A DNA stretch of 64,000 bases, from the NCBI GenBank assembly GCA_963836375.1, contig CAWIJK010000004.1:682001-746000 (forward strand), written 5' to 3'. Numbering within the stretch: position 1 is the stretch's first letter; each line of letters opens with the position of its first letter. The DNA is from CAWIJK01 sp963836375 (GTDB taxonomy: Bacteria > Actinomycetota > Acidimicrobiia > Acidimicrobiales > RAAP-2). This document shows, piece by piece, positions 1 to 8,768 of this stretch. The translations under genes were made by a program, and so were the position numbers. Under the pieces are notes generated by a model. That model saw nothing but the letters and a program-made list of their open reading frames with translations, ran no database searches and had not been told where the DNA came from.

Positions 1-641
1 CCGATCTCGCCGATCATCATCACGGCCTTGGTGTCGGGGTCGGCCTCGAAGGCGGCCAGGCAGTCGATGAAGTTGGTGCCCGGCACCGGGTCGCCGCCGA
101 TCCCCACACAGGTGGTCTGGCCCACGCCCTGCTGGGAGAGCTCGTGGAGGGCCTGGTAGGTGAGGGTGCCCGAGCGGCTGACGATCCCCACCGGGCCCCC
201 GGCCAGGGCGATGTCGCCCGAGGTGATGCCGATGTTGATCTTGCCCGGCGAGATGATGCCCGGACAGTTCGGCCCGAGCAGCCGGGTGCCGGGGTGCTCG
301 CGCAGGAGCCGGTTGAACAAGAGGGCCTCGTCTTGGGCCGGGATGCCCTCGGTGATGCACACGATGAAGGTGATCCCGGCCTCGGCCGCCTCCTGGATCG
401 CCGCGCAGGCGCCCTTGGGTGGCACCACCACGAACGAGGCCGTGGCCCCGGTGGCGGCCACCGCCTCGGCCACGGTGTCGAAGATGGCGATGCCCTCGAC
501 GTCGGTCCCCCCCTTGCCCGGCGAGGTCCCGGCCACCACCTTGGTGCCGTAGTCCCGGTTGCGCACGCCGTGGAACCGGCCCTGGCTCCCGGTCAGTCCC
601 TGGACGATCACCTTGGTGTTCTCGTCGACGAAGATGCTCAC
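1..641 (-). CDS. sucD: Succinyl-CoA ligase, ADP/GDP-forming, alpha subunit (partial)
   Basis: The alpha subunit of succinyl-CoA synthetase carries the CoA site and the phosphohistidine, and with SucC interconverts succinyl-CoA and succinate while making a nucleoside triphosphate in the TCA cycle. The 213 residues present start MSIFVDENTKVIVQGLTG at a GTG preceded by a GAGAAAGAGAGAG purine tract. They include the CoA-binding Rossmann region (YGTKVVAGTSPGKGG) and the GPNCPGIISPGK motif. The C-terminal third, including the catalytic histidine, lies beyond the left edge. It follows sucC by 58 bases on the same strand, the usual sucCD operon order. The end at base 1 is the window edge, not a stop. 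Confidence 0.95.
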   Translation of the reverse strand, partial: MSIFVDENTKVIVQGLTGSQGRFHGVRNRDYGTKVVAGTSPGKGGTDVEGIAIFDTVAEAVAATGATASFVVVPPKGACAAIQEAAEAGITFIVCITEGIPAQDEALLFNRLLREHPGTRLLGPNCPGIISPGKINIGITSGDIALAGGPVGIVSRSGTLTYQALHELSQQGVGQTTCVGIGGDPVPGTNFIDCLAAFEADPDTKAVMMIGEI

Positions 642-699
642 GGTCTCTCTCTTTCTCGGACGTTTCGCTTCTCGGGTGGTCGGCTGGCCCGGCCGGTGC

Positions 700-1842
700 T
701 CAGCGGGCGGCCAGGGTCACGGCGGTGCGGGCGGCGTCGAGCATGGTCGGCTCGGCCACCAGGCGCTCGGACAGGTGCGGGGCCAGGATCTCGCGGCCGG
801 CCACGGCGTTGGTGCCGTCGAGGCGCAGCACGATGGGCGAGGTGATGTCGACCCGGCCCAGCGCGTCGACGACCCCCTGGGCGACCTCGTCCACCCGGGT
901 GATGCCGCCGAAGATATTGACCAGGATCGACTTCACCGCCGGGTCGGCGTTGATGACCTCGAGGGCGGCGGCCATCACGTCGGCGTTGGCCCCGCCCCCG
1001 ATGTCCAAGAAGTTGGCCGCGCTGCCCCCGACCTGGTTGACCACGTCCAGGGTGCTCATGGCCAGGCCGGCCCCGTTGGCGATGATGCCGACCGACCCCG
1101 AGAGGCCGATGTAGTTGAGGCCCTTCTCCTTGGCCATCTGCTCGCGGGGGTCCTCGGTGTCGGTGGCCGCGTACTCGGCCCACTCGGGGTGCCGGAACGA
1201 GGCGTTCTCGTCGAGGGTCACCTTGGCGTCGAGGGCGTGGACCTTGCCCTCGGTGGTCAAGATGAGCGGATTGATCTCGGCCAGGTCGCAGTCCCCCTCG
1301 ACGTAACAGGAGTAGAGCTTGACCAAGAGGGCCGCCGCCTGCTCCCGGGCCGCCTCGTCCAGGTTGGCCGCGTCCACCCACTGGCGGGCGGTCTCCTCGT
1401 CGAGCCCGATGACCGGGTCGATGTGGAGCCGGGCGATGGCCTCGGGATTGGCGGCCGCCACCTCTTCGATCTCGACCCCGCCCTCGGCCGACAGCATGCC
1501 CAGGTGCAGCTTGGCCGGGCGGTCGAGGGTGAAGCTGGCGTAGTACTCCTTGTCGATGTCCGAGGCGTGCTCGACCCAGAGCCGGTGGACGACATGGCCC
1601 TTGATGTCCATGCCCAAGATGGCCGCGGCGTGCCGGCGGACCTCGTCGGCGTCGGCCGCCAGCTTGATGCCGCCGGCCTTGCCCCGCCCGCCCACCTTCA
1701 CCTGGGCCTTGACCACCACCGGGTAGCCGGCGGCGTCGGCGGCGGCCACCGCTTCGTCGACGGTGTCGGCCACCCCGCCGGGCGACGTCGGGATGCCGAA
1801 GCGGGCGAAGTACTGCTTGCCCTGGTACTCGTAGAGATCCAC
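700..1842 (-). CDS. sucC: Succinyl-CoA ligase, ADP-forming, beta subunit
   Basis: This is the nucleotide-binding beta subunit of succinyl-CoA synthetase: an ATP-grasp fold at the N terminus and a ligase-CoA domain at the C terminus, giving a 380-residue protein, close to the family norm. The start is placed at GTG 1842 (VDLYEYQGKQYFARFG), the conserved N terminus, with GAGGAGAGG just upstream. The frame stays open 21 codons further up, but that extension resembles no SucC. Visible conserved pieces are VVKAQVKVGGRGKAGG (ATP-grasp), GDCDLAEINPL and VNIFGGITR. It is immediately upstream of sucD. The B12-binding subunit gene lies 127 bases upstream on the same strand, which suits a methylmalonyl-CoA to succinyl-CoA to succinate route. 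Confidence 0.97.
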   Translation of the reverse strand: MDLYEYQGKQYFARFGIPTSPGGVADTVDEAVAAADAAGYPVVVKAQVKVGGRGKAGGIKLAADADEVRRHAAAILGMDIKGHVVHRLWVEHASDIDKEYYASFTLDRPAKLHLGMLSAEGGVEIEEVAAANPEAIARLHIDPVIGLDEETARQWVDAANLDEAAREQAAALLVKLYSCYVEGDCDLAEINPLILTTEGKVHALDAKVTLDENASFRHPEWAEYAATDTEDPREQMAKEKGLNYIGLSGSVGIIANGAGLAMSTLDVVNQVGGSAANFLDIGGGANADVMAAALEVINADPAVKSILVNIFGGITRVDEVAQGVVDALGRVDITSPIVLRLDGTNAVAGREILAPHLSERLVAEPTMLDAARTAVTLAAR

Positions 1843-1969
1843 GCTGGTCCTCTCCTCGTGCTGTGTCGTCTCGCGCTGGTGCTTGGGGTGATGGTCGTGC
1901 CGCACGGGGGCGGCCGAGGACGTCAGTCCTAGCGGCCAGCCGGGCCCCGGGGCCAGTCGGCCGGCGGGC

Positions 1970-2386
1970 TCAGACCCCGAGTGTCTCCTCGCGCCGGTCG
2001 AGGGCCTCGGCCAGCCAGCGGCCGATGGAGGGCAGCGGGGCCCCGGGGGTGAAGACCTCGGCCACCCCCATGGCCTTGAGGGTGGGGATGTCGGCCTCGG
2101 GGATGATCCCGCCCACGATGACCACCACGTCGGACCGGCCGGCGGCGCCCAGCAGCTCGATCACCCGGGGGACCAAGGTGAGGTGGGCCCCCGAGAGGAG
2201 CGAGAGCCCGACGGCGTCGGCGTCCTCTTGGACCACCGCGCTGACCACCTGCTCGGGGGTCTGGTGCAGGCCGGTGTAGACGACCTCGAAGCCCTCGTCG
2301 CGCAGGGCCCGGGCGATGACCTTGGCCCCCCGGTCGTGGCCGTCGAGGCCGGGCTTGGCCACGACCACGCGGTAGGGACGCCTCAT
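1970..2386 (-). CDS. Stand-alone cobalamin-binding subunit of an acyl-CoA mutase (methylmalonyl/isobutyryl-CoA mutase type)
   Basis: This 138-residue protein is a complete B12-binding domain of the methylmalonyl-CoA mutase C-terminal class. It holds the base-off/His-on motif D-x-H-x-x-G as KPGLDGHDRGAKV near residue 12, followed by GLSLLSGAH and VIVGGIIP, which line the cobalamin loop in this family. Such small subunits pair with a separate catalytic subunit (methylmalonyl-, isobutyryl- or 2-hydroxyisobutyryl-CoA mutase). No catalytic subunit is in the window, so the substrate is not settled. The ATG at 2386 has no Shine-Dalgarno, but a TATCAT box ends nine bases before it, suggesting a leaderless mRNA. 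sucC and sucD follow on the same strand. Confidence 0.9.
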   Translation of the reverse strand: MRRPYRVVVAKPGLDGHDRGAKVIARALRDEGFEVVYTGLHQTPEQVVSAVVQEDADAVGLSLLSGAHLTLVPRVIELLGAAGRSDVVVIVGGIIPEADIPTLKAMGVAEVFTPGAPLPSIGRWLAEALDRREETLGV

Positions 2387-2395
2387 AGCGCGGCC

Positions 2396-2401
2396 ATGAT
2401 A
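2396..2401 (-). promoter_or_regulatory. Candidate leaderless -10 box (TATCAT) for the B12-binding subunit
   Basis: TATCAT on the minus strand ends nine bases before the ATG at 2386, and no Shine-Dalgarno is visible between. This fits the TAnnnT pattern of actinobacterial -10 boxes with transcription starting at or next to the start codon. No convincing -35 is seen. The same geometry recurs at four other genes in the window. Confidence 0.4.
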
Positions 2402-2434
2402 CGCGTGGGTGCAGGTGGGGGCGCCAGGGGGCCC

Positions 2435-4993
2435 TCAGGCCCGTCGCAGCGGGGTGGCCGAGAGCAACAGGCGTTTGTCGCCCACCGAGGTGAAGCGCAC
2501 CGTGGCCTGGGCCTTGTCGCCCTCCCCGGTGGCCTCGAGCACCACGCCCTCCCCCCAGTGGCCGTGGACCACCGCGTCGCCGGCGACCAGCCCCAGGGTC
2601 TCGGCCCCGGTGGACTCGCGGGCCCGGGGGGGCCCGGCCACGGCCGGCCCCCGCCCCCGGCCGAAGACCATCCCCGGGCCGCCCGCCTCGTCGCCCTCGT
2701 CGAACGGGCCCTCGTCGCTCGGGCGCCCCGGCGGGAGCGACCACTCGCCGGCGCCGGGGCGGGGCCCCCCGCCCCGGCGGGCCCGGTGACCGGTCGACGA
2801 CCAACCGCTCTGGTCACGAGAGCCCAGCCGTCCCGCCCGGCCCCCCACCACCCCGACATCGCGCACCAGCTCGGCGGGCACCTCGGCCAGGAAGCGGCTC
2901 GGGATGTTGTGCGAGGTAATGCCCCAGAGGCTGCGGACCCAGGCGTGGGACAGGTAGAGGCGCCGGCGGGCCCGGGTGATGCCCACGTAGCACAGGCGGC
3001 GCTCCTCTTCGAGCTCGGTCGGCTCGGCCAGGGCCCGGAAGTGGGGGAAGATCCCCTCTTCGAGGCCGACCAGGAAGACGGCGGGGAACTCGAGCCCCTT
3101 GGCGGTGTGCAGGGTCATCAGGTTGACCCGGCTCCCGTCGCCGTCGAGCTCGTCGGAGTCGGCCACCAGCGACACCGTCTCCAAGAACTCGGTGACGTCG
3201 TCGAACTCGGCCGCCGCCCCCACCAGCTCGGCGATGTTCTCGATCCGCCCGTCGGCCTCGTGGCTGTGCTCGGCCACCAGCTCGGCCAGGTACCCGGTGC
3301 GGTCGGCCACGATCTCGACCAGGTCACCCGGGCTGACCGAGCCCACCAGCCCCCGGAGCTCGCGCACCAAGGCGTCGAAGCCGGCCGCGCCGCGCAGCGC
3401 CTTGCCGGTGAGCCCGGCCTCGGCCGCCCGGCCGAGGGCGTCGGCGAAACTCACCCGCTCGGTGGTGGCCCAGGCGGCCAGCCGGGCCACCGAGGTGGCG
3501 CCGATGCCCCGCTTGGGCACGTTGACGATGCGCCGGGCCGACACCTCGTCGGCGGGGTTGACCAGCAATCGCAGGTAGGCCAGGACGTCTTTGACCTCCC
3601 GGCGGTCGTAGAAGCGGGTGCCCCCGATGACCTTGTAGGGGACGCCCGCCTCGACCAGGGCCTGCTCGATGGCCCGGCTCTGGGCGTTGGTGCGGTAGAA
3701 CACGGCGACGCCGCCGTAGGGGGTGCGCTCGGTGCCTCGGAGCCGGACGATCTCGGCCGCCACCCACGCCGCCTCGTCGCGCTCGTCGTCGGCCCGGTAG
3801 CGGTAGATGGGGTCGCCGGTCTCGCCCTCGGTGAAGAGGCGCTTGGGCTTGCGCTCGAGGTTGTTGGCGATGACCGCGTTGGCCGCGTCCAAGATGGTCT
3901 GGGTGGAGCGGTAGTTCTGCTCCAACAAGATGGTGGTCGCCGTCGGGAAGGCCCGCTCGAACTCCAAGATGTTGCGGATGTCGGCCGCCCGGAACGAGTA
4001 CACCGACTGGTCGCTGTCGCCGACCACCGAGACGTTGCCGTGCTCGCGCCCCAACAGCAGCACCAGCTCGTTCTGGGCCTTGTTGGTGTCCTGGTACTCG
4101 TCGACCAAGATGTGCTTGAAGCGGGCCTGGTAGGCCCGACGGACGTCGTCGAAGCTCTCGAGCACGGTGACGGCCAGCATCAGCAGGTCGTCGAAGTCCA
4201 TGGCGTTGGCCGCCGCCAGCCGCTGCTGGTAGTCGCGGTAGACCTCGGCGATCCGTCCGTGGTACGGGTCGGCGTCGGAGACCTGGGCCCCGAAGGACTC
4301 GACGTCGACCAGCTCGGCCTTGGCCTGGCCGATCACCGCGGCCACCGCCCGGGGGGCCAGGCGCTTGGTGTCGAGCCCGAGCTCGGCCATGACGATCTCG
4401 ATGAGCCGGCGTGAGTCGGTGTCGTCGTAGACGGTGAAGTTGGGCTTGTAGCCCAGGCGCACGGCGTGGCTGCGCAGGATGCGCAGGCAGGCCGAGTGGA
4501 AGGTGGAGATCCACATCCGAGAGGCCCGGGGTCCGACCAGGTCGACCACCCGCCGTCGCATCTCGTCGGCCGCTTTGTTGGTGAAGGTGATGGCCAGGAT
4601 CTCCCAGGGGGCGGCGTCCCGGTTGGCCAGCAGGTGGGCGATGCGCCGGGTGAGGACCCGGGTCTTGCCCGACCCGGCCCCGGCCACCACCAACAGCGGG
4701 CCCCCCCGGTGCTCGACCGCCCGCCGCTGGGCCGGGTTCAGGCCCTCCACCAGGGCGTCGAGGTCCCGGACGTCGATGGGCACCCGCAGGGAGCGCAATT
4801 CGGGCTGGTCGTCGAGGGCGGCCGCCGCCCCGGCGGCGGCCTCGTCGGTGTCGTCGGGCGGCAGGTGGGGCGGGACCGGCGGGGGGTCGTGGGGGCCGGT
4901 CTCGAAGAGCTCGTCGTCGGGTGCGGGGGGGTCGTCATCCAAGGAGAAGAGGCGCCCGGGGTCGCCCAGACCCGGCAGGCCGGTCACCCCCAC
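2435..4993 (-). CDS. pcrA: ATP-dependent DNA helicase, UvrD/PcrA family
   Basis: This superfamily 1A 3'-5' helicase of 852 residues would act in nucleotide-excision repair and clearance of stalled replication or transcription complexes. The Q motif LNPAQRRAV lies at about 85-93, Walker A AGAGSGKT at 104-111 and Walker B VDEYQDTN near 310. Motif III GDSDQSVYSFRAAD, motif IV EQNYRST and motif VI YVGITRARRRLYL also follow in order. The C terminus (GDAVVHGHWGEGVV...) matches the Tudor-like RNA-polymerase-binding end typical of PcrA. The first 80 or so residues are an acidic, proline-rich extension. The start is taken at GTG 4993; an in-frame GTG at 4987 is an alternative. The gene follows guaA by 19 bases. 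Confidence 0.96.
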   Translation of the reverse strand: MGVTGLPGLGDPGRLFSLDDDPPAPDDELFETGPHDPPPVPPHLPPDDTDEAAAGAAAALDDQPELRSLRVPIDVRDLDALVEGLNPAQRRAVEHRGGPLLVVAGAGSGKTRVLTRRIAHLLANRDAAPWEILAITFTNKAADEMRRRVVDLVGPRASRMWISTFHSACLRILRSHAVRLGYKPNFTVYDDTDSRRLIEIVMAELGLDTKRLAPRAVAAVIGQAKAELVDVESFGAQVSDADPYHGRIAEVYRDYQQRLAAANAMDFDDLLMLAVTVLESFDDVRRAYQARFKHILVDEYQDTNKAQNELVLLLGREHGNVSVVGDSDQSVYSFRAADIRNILEFERAFPTATTILLEQNYRSTQTILDAANAVIANNLERKPKRLFTEGETGDPIYRYRADDERDEAAWVAAEIVRLRGTERTPYGGVAVFYRTNAQSRAIEQALVEAGVPYKVIGGTRFYDRREVKDVLAYLRLLVNPADEVSARRIVNVPKRGIGATSVARLAAWATTERVSFADALGRAAEAGLTGKALRGAAGFDALVRELRGLVGSVSPGDLVEIVADRTGYLAELVAEHSHEADGRIENIAELVGAAAEFDDVTEFLETVSLVADSDELDGDGSRVNLMTLHTAKGLEFPAVFLVGLEEGIFPHFRALAEPTELEEERRLCYVGITRARRRLYLSHAWVRSLWGITSHNIPSRFLAEVPAELVRDVGVVGGRAGRLGSRDQSGWSSTGHRARRGGGPRPGAGEWSLPPGRPSDEGPFDEGDEAGGPGMVFGRGRGPAVAGPPRARESTGAETLGLVAGDAVVHGHWGEGVVLEATGEGDKAQATVRFTSVGDKRLLLSATPLRRA

Positions 4994-5012
4994 CCGGTCA
5001 CGCCCATTCGCC

Positions 5013-6587
5013 TCATTCCCATTCGATGGTGCCGGGTGGCTTCGACGTCACGTCGAGGGCCACCCGGTTGACCCCGTCGACCTCCCCGATGATGCGCGAG
5101 GCGATGCGCTCGATCAGGTCGTGGGGCAGGCGGGCCCAGTCGGCGGTCATGGCGTCGTCACTGGTGACCGCCCGGATGACGATCGGATAGGCGTAGGTGC
5201 GCCCGTCCCCCATCACCCCGACGGTGCGGACGGCCGGCAGCACGGCGAAGCTCTGCCAGAGTTCGCGGTAGAGGCCGGCCTTGCGGATCTCTTCGACCAC
5301 CAGCGCGTCGGCGGCCCGCAGGATCTCGGCCCGTTCGGGGGTGACCTCGCCCACGATGCGCACGGCCAGGCCGGGGCCGGGGAAGGGCTGGCGCCACACG
5401 ATCTCGTGGGGCAGGCCCAGCTCCTCGCCGACGGCCCGCACCTCGTCTTTGAACAGCAGGCGCAGGGGCTCGACCAGCTCGAAGTCCAGGTCCTCGGGCA
5501 GGCCGCCCACGTTGTGGTGGGACTTGATGTTGGCTGCCTGGTTGGTGCCCGACTCGATCACGTCGGGGTAAAGGGTCCCCTGGACCAAAAAGCGCGGCGC
5601 GGCGCCCGAGGCGGCCCCGCCGTCGGCGCCGGCGGCCCCGAGGTCGCGGGCTACCTCCTCGAAGATCCGGATGAACAATTCGCCGATGATCTTGCGCTTC
5701 TGCTCGGGGTCGGTGACCCCCGAGAGGGCGCCGAAGAAGCGGTCGGCCGCCTTCACGTGGACCAGGTCGATGTGGAACTGGCGGCGGAAGGTCTCTTCGA
5801 CCTGCTCGGCCTCACCGGCCCGCATCAGCCCGGTGTCGACGAACACACAGGTCAGCTGGTCACCGACGGCCTTGTGGACGAGGGCGGCCGCCACCGCCGA
5901 GTCCACACCGCCGCTCAGGGCGCACAGGACCCGCTCGGCGCCGACCTGGGCGCGCACCGCGGCGACCTGGGCCTCGATGATCGAGACGTGAGTCCACGAG
6001 GCCGGGCTCCCGCAGACGTCGTGCAAGAAGCGCTCCAGCAGGTCCGCCCCGCGCTCGGTGTGCACCACCTCGGGGTGGAACTGGACGCCGTAGAGCCGGC
6101 GCCCGGTGTCGCCGAAGGCCGCCACCGGGGCGTCGGGGCTCGACGCGGTGGCGCTGAAGCCCGGGGGGGCGGCGGTGATGGCGTCGCCGTGGCTCATCCA
6201 GACCTCGGCCTCGGCCGGCCAGTCGACGAAGAGGGGCGAGGGCCCGCCCTGGTGGAGCCGGGTGCGGCCGTACTCGCCCCGTCCGGTCCGGGCGACGGTG
6301 CCCCCGAGCCCGAGGGCCATCAGCTGGGCGCCGTAGCAGATGCCCAGGATCGGGACGCCGGCGTCGTAGATGGCCGGGTCGATGGTCGGGGCCGGCGTCT
6401 CGTAGACCGACTTCGGGCCGCCCGAGAGGATGATCCCCCGGGGCTTGCGGGCCAGCAGCTCGGCCGCGCTGAGGGTCGGCGGGACGATCTCGGAGTAGAC
6501 GTGGGCCTCGCGGACCCGGCGGGCGATGAGGCGGGCATACTGGGCACCGAAGTCGACGACGAGGACCGCGTCGTCGACCGGGGTCAA
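5013..6587 (-). CDS. guaA: GMP synthase (glutamine-hydrolysing)
   Basis: GuaA converts XMP to GMP using ATP and glutamine. The 524-residue protein has a class I glutamine amidotransferase domain (nucleophile in GICYGAQLM, His/Glu in FHPEVVHTE), an ATP-pyrophosphatase domain with the P-loop LSGGVDS, and the C-terminal dimerisation domain ending KPPGTIEWE, all typical. The start is a TTG at 6587, the only usable initiator ahead of the conserved VLVVDFGAQYARLIARRVRE. That TTG overlaps the TGA of guaB3 as TTGA, implying translational coupling, so loss of the guaB3 frame would matter for guaA expression. Confidence 0.97.
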   Translation of the reverse strand: MTPVDDAVLVVDFGAQYARLIARRVREAHVYSEIVPPTLSAAELLARKPRGIILSGGPKSVYETPAPTIDPAIYDAGVPILGICYGAQLMALGLGGTVARTGRGEYGRTRLHQGGPSPLFVDWPAEAEVWMSHGDAITAAPPGFSATASSPDAPVAAFGDTGRRLYGVQFHPEVVHTERGADLLERFLHDVCGSPASWTHVSIIEAQVAAVRAQVGAERVLCALSGGVDSAVAAALVHKAVGDQLTCVFVDTGLMRAGEAEQVEETFRRQFHIDLVHVKAADRFFGALSGVTDPEQKRKIIGELFIRIFEEVARDLGAAGADGGAASGAAPRFLVQGTLYPDVIESGTNQAANIKSHHNVGGLPEDLDFELVEPLRLLFKDEVRAVGEELGLPHEIVWRQPFPGPGLAVRIVGEVTPERAEILRAADALVVEEIRKAGLYRELWQSFAVLPAVRTVGVMGDGRTYAYPIVIRAVTSDDAMTADWARLPHDLIERIASRIIGEVDGVNRVALDVTSKPPGTIEWE

Positions 6588-7746
6588 TGGCCCATGCCCA
6601 CGCCCTGGGACCGCTGGAGCTGCTTGCCCTCGGTCTGCAGGGAGGGAGCCACCATGACCTCTGCCTTCTGGAATTCCTTGACCGTCTCGTAGCCGCAGGT
6701 GGCCATGGCCGTCCGGAGCGCCCCGAACAGGTTCATCCGGCCGTCGTTCTCGTGGGCCGGGCCGAGCAGGATCTCCTTCAGGCTGCCCCGCACCCCGGTG
6801 CGCACCCGGGCGCCGCGGGGAGTGTCGGGTGGAAGGTGGCCATGCCCCAGTGGAAGCCCCGGGCCGGGGCCTCGGTGGCCGAGGTGAGCGGCGAGCCGAG
6901 CATCACGGCGTCGGCCCCGCAGCAGATGGCCTTGGCGATGTCGCCGCCCTTGGACATCCCGCCGTCGGCGATCACGTGGACGTAGACCCCGGTCTCGTCG
7001 AGGTGGCGCATGCGGGCCCCGGCGACGTCGGCGATGGCGGTGGCCTGGGGGACGCCGAGGCCGAGGACGCCCCGAGTGGTGCAGGCGTTGCCCGGGCCGA
7101 CGCCGACGAGCACCCCGACCGCCCCGGTCCGCATGAGGTGGAGCCCGGCCTGGTACGAGGCGCAGCCGCCCACGATGACCGGGATGTCGAACTCGCGGAT
7201 GAAGCGCTTCAGGTTGAGCGGTTCGGAGGTCTTCGACACGTGCTCGGCCGAGACCACCGTCCCTTGGATGACCAGCAGGTCGAGCTCGGCGGCCAGGATG
7301 GCCGGGGCCAGCTCGACCGTCTTTTGCGGGGTGACCGAGGCGGCGGTGGTGATGCCGGCCTCGTTCATCTGGCGGATGCGCTCGGTGACCAGCTCGAGCT
7401 TCACCGGCTCGGCGTACATCTGCTGCATCCGCGAGGTCGCCTTCTCGTCGTCGAGCTCGCGGATCTCGTCGAACAGGGGTGTCGGGTCCTCGTAGCGGGT
7501 CCACAGGCCCTCGAGGTTGAGGACCCCGAGGCCGCCCAGCCGACCGAGCTCGATGGCGGTGTGGGGGCTGATCACCCCGTCCATGGCCGCGCCGAGGAGC
7601 GGCAGGTCGAAGCGGTAGGCGTCGATCTCCCAGGAGACGTCGACGTCCTCGGGGTCGCGGGTGCGGCGGGAGGGGACGATGGCGATGTCGTCGAACCCGT
7701 AGGCCCGCCGTCCCGACTTGAAGATGCCAATCTCGATCTCTGCCAC
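6584..7746 (-). CDS. guaB3: GuaB3-family IMP dehydrogenase-like protein, apparent -1 frameshift
   Basis: GuaB3 is the third IMP-dehydrogenase-like paralogue of actinobacteria and cyanobacteria, related to IMPDH/GMP reductase. Codons from GTG 7746 (preceded by GGAGGGCAGCCA) read VAEIEIGIFKSGRRAYGFDD, then GVGPGNACTTRGVLGLGVP (active-site Cys loop) and IADGGMSKGGDIAKAICCGADAVMLGSPL. After HWGMATFHPTLP the frame is lost. The expected continuation (RGARVRTG..., GSLKEILLGP, ending at 6584) is intact one base out of phase. The break sits in a four-G run on the plus strand (6817-6820). One added base would give 387 residues, the normal length, and keep the TTGA overlap with guaA. A sequencing or assembly error is more likely than decay; a true mutation cannot be excluded. 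Confidence 0.9.
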
Positions 7747-7874
7747 TGGCTGCCCTCCGGCCCTCGAATCCACGCTCAGGTCGCCGGGCCGACCACTCCG
7801 ACGTCCACCCACGTTACCGTGCCCGCGCCGGGGCCCCGTGCCCCCCCAACGGGCCTCCTCGGACCCGCCGGGGC

Positions 7875-8645
7875 TCAGGCGGCCGGGTTGTCGGCGACGC
7901 CCAGGGCGAGGGACAAGAGCTCGTAGAGCATCCGGGCGGTCGCCCCCCAGATGATCTCGCCGGCCGCCTCGAAGAACCACACCGGGAAGCTCCCGTCGGC
8001 CGAGCCGGGCACCGGTCGGCCCGGGACCGCCCAGCGCTCCTCGTAGAAGGTCCCCTCGGCCACCAGGTCGGCCAGGGCGACGTCGAAGACCCGCTCGACC
8101 TCGGCCGGGTTGGCGGTGACCTCGGGACGGCCACCGAGGACCCCGACGACCGGGAAGATGAGCGAGCCCGACACAAAGGTGAGGACCGGATGGAGCCAGC
8201 CGGCGACCCGGACCGAGCCGGGCGAAAGGGCGATCTCCTCGTCCGCCTCGCGCAGGGCGGCGGCGGCGGCCGTCTCGCCCGGGTCGACCCGGCCGCCCGG
8301 GAAGCTGACCTCGCCCCGGTGGGCGCGCAAAGCGCTCGAGCGCCGGGTCAGCACCACCCGGGTCTCGCCCCCCTCCTCGAAGAGGGGCACCAGCACCGCC
8401 GCGGGGATCGGGGGCCCGGCGGCGGGGTCGGGCGCCACCTCGACCCACGGCGGGGGCCGGTCGCTCCCCTCTCCCCCGACCGGGCCCAGCTGACCGCGGC
8501 GCTCGAGCATCCCGAGCACCCGGGTCAGCCCGAGGTCGCGGCGCGCCGCCGGCGCCACGTCGGCCCAGGGTGCCCCCACACCCGGGCGGGCACCGGGGGG
8601 ACGGGGGATGACCTGGGGCGGGGTCACGTGGTCGGCGTCAGCCAT
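7875..8645 (-). CDS. Nudix hydrolase, CoA pyrophosphatase (NudL-like)
   Basis: This 256-residue Nudix enzyme is best matched to the CoA pyrophosphatase class, which cleaves CoA or acyl-CoA to phosphopantetheine products. The diagnostic stretch SALRAHRGEVSFPGG precedes the Nudix box GRVDPGETAAAAALREADEEIAL (about 118-140). The catalytic READEE core is intact, but the glycine late in the consensus box is alanine here. The first 60 residues are a proline-rich extension without recognised domain. ATG 8645 has no Shine-Dalgarno; a TAGCCT box lies nine bases upstream. Substrate assignment rests on family resemblance only. Confidence 0.85.
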   Translation of the reverse strand: MADADHVTPPQVIPRPPGARPGVGAPWADVAPAARRDLGLTRVLGMLERRGQLGPVGGEGSDRPPPWVEVAPDPAAGPPIPAAVLVPLFEEGGETRVVLTRRSSALRAHRGEVSFPGGRVDPGETAAAAALREADEEIALSPGSVRVAGWLHPVLTFVSGSLIFPVVGVLGGRPEVTANPAEVERVFDVALADLVAEGTFYEERWAVPGRPVPGSADGSFPVWFFEAAGEIIWGATARMLYELLSLALGVADNPAA

Positions 8646-8654
8646 TGGCCGGTC

Positions 8655-8660
8655 AGGCTA
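8655..8660 (-). promoter_or_regulatory. Candidate leaderless -10 box (TAGCCT) for the Nudix gene
   Basis: TAGCCT on the minus strand ends nine bases before ATG 8645, with GACCGGCCA between and no Shine-Dalgarno. No -35 is recognisable. Confidence 0.4.
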
Positions 8661-8698
8661 CGACCACCGCCCGGCGCCGGCGCGGCACCGCCCGACGC

Positions 8699-8729
8699 GC
8701 ACCGGCCGGGCCCTGGGCCCGGCCGGTGC
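8699..8729 (-). terminator. Strong GC hairpin downstream of the beta-helix protein gene
   Basis: A perfect 13-base-pair stem (GCACCGGCCGGGC at 8699-8711 with GCCCGGCCGGTGC at 8717-8729) closes a five-base loop about 40 bases after the stop of the secreted protein gene. There is no T tract, as is common for high-GC terminators. An almost identical hairpin lies at 12013-12041 after groEL. Confidence 0.6.
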
Positions 8730-8768
8730 GGTGGCGCTGTTGGTGGCGGGCCCGGGCCCGGCGGCGTC

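Noticed and set aside
1843..1905. A 21-residue longer SucC start at 1905
   Set aside because: The extension is His/Gln/Thr-rich without SucC similarity, while GTG 1842 has a strong GAGGAGAGG and the conserved N terminus.
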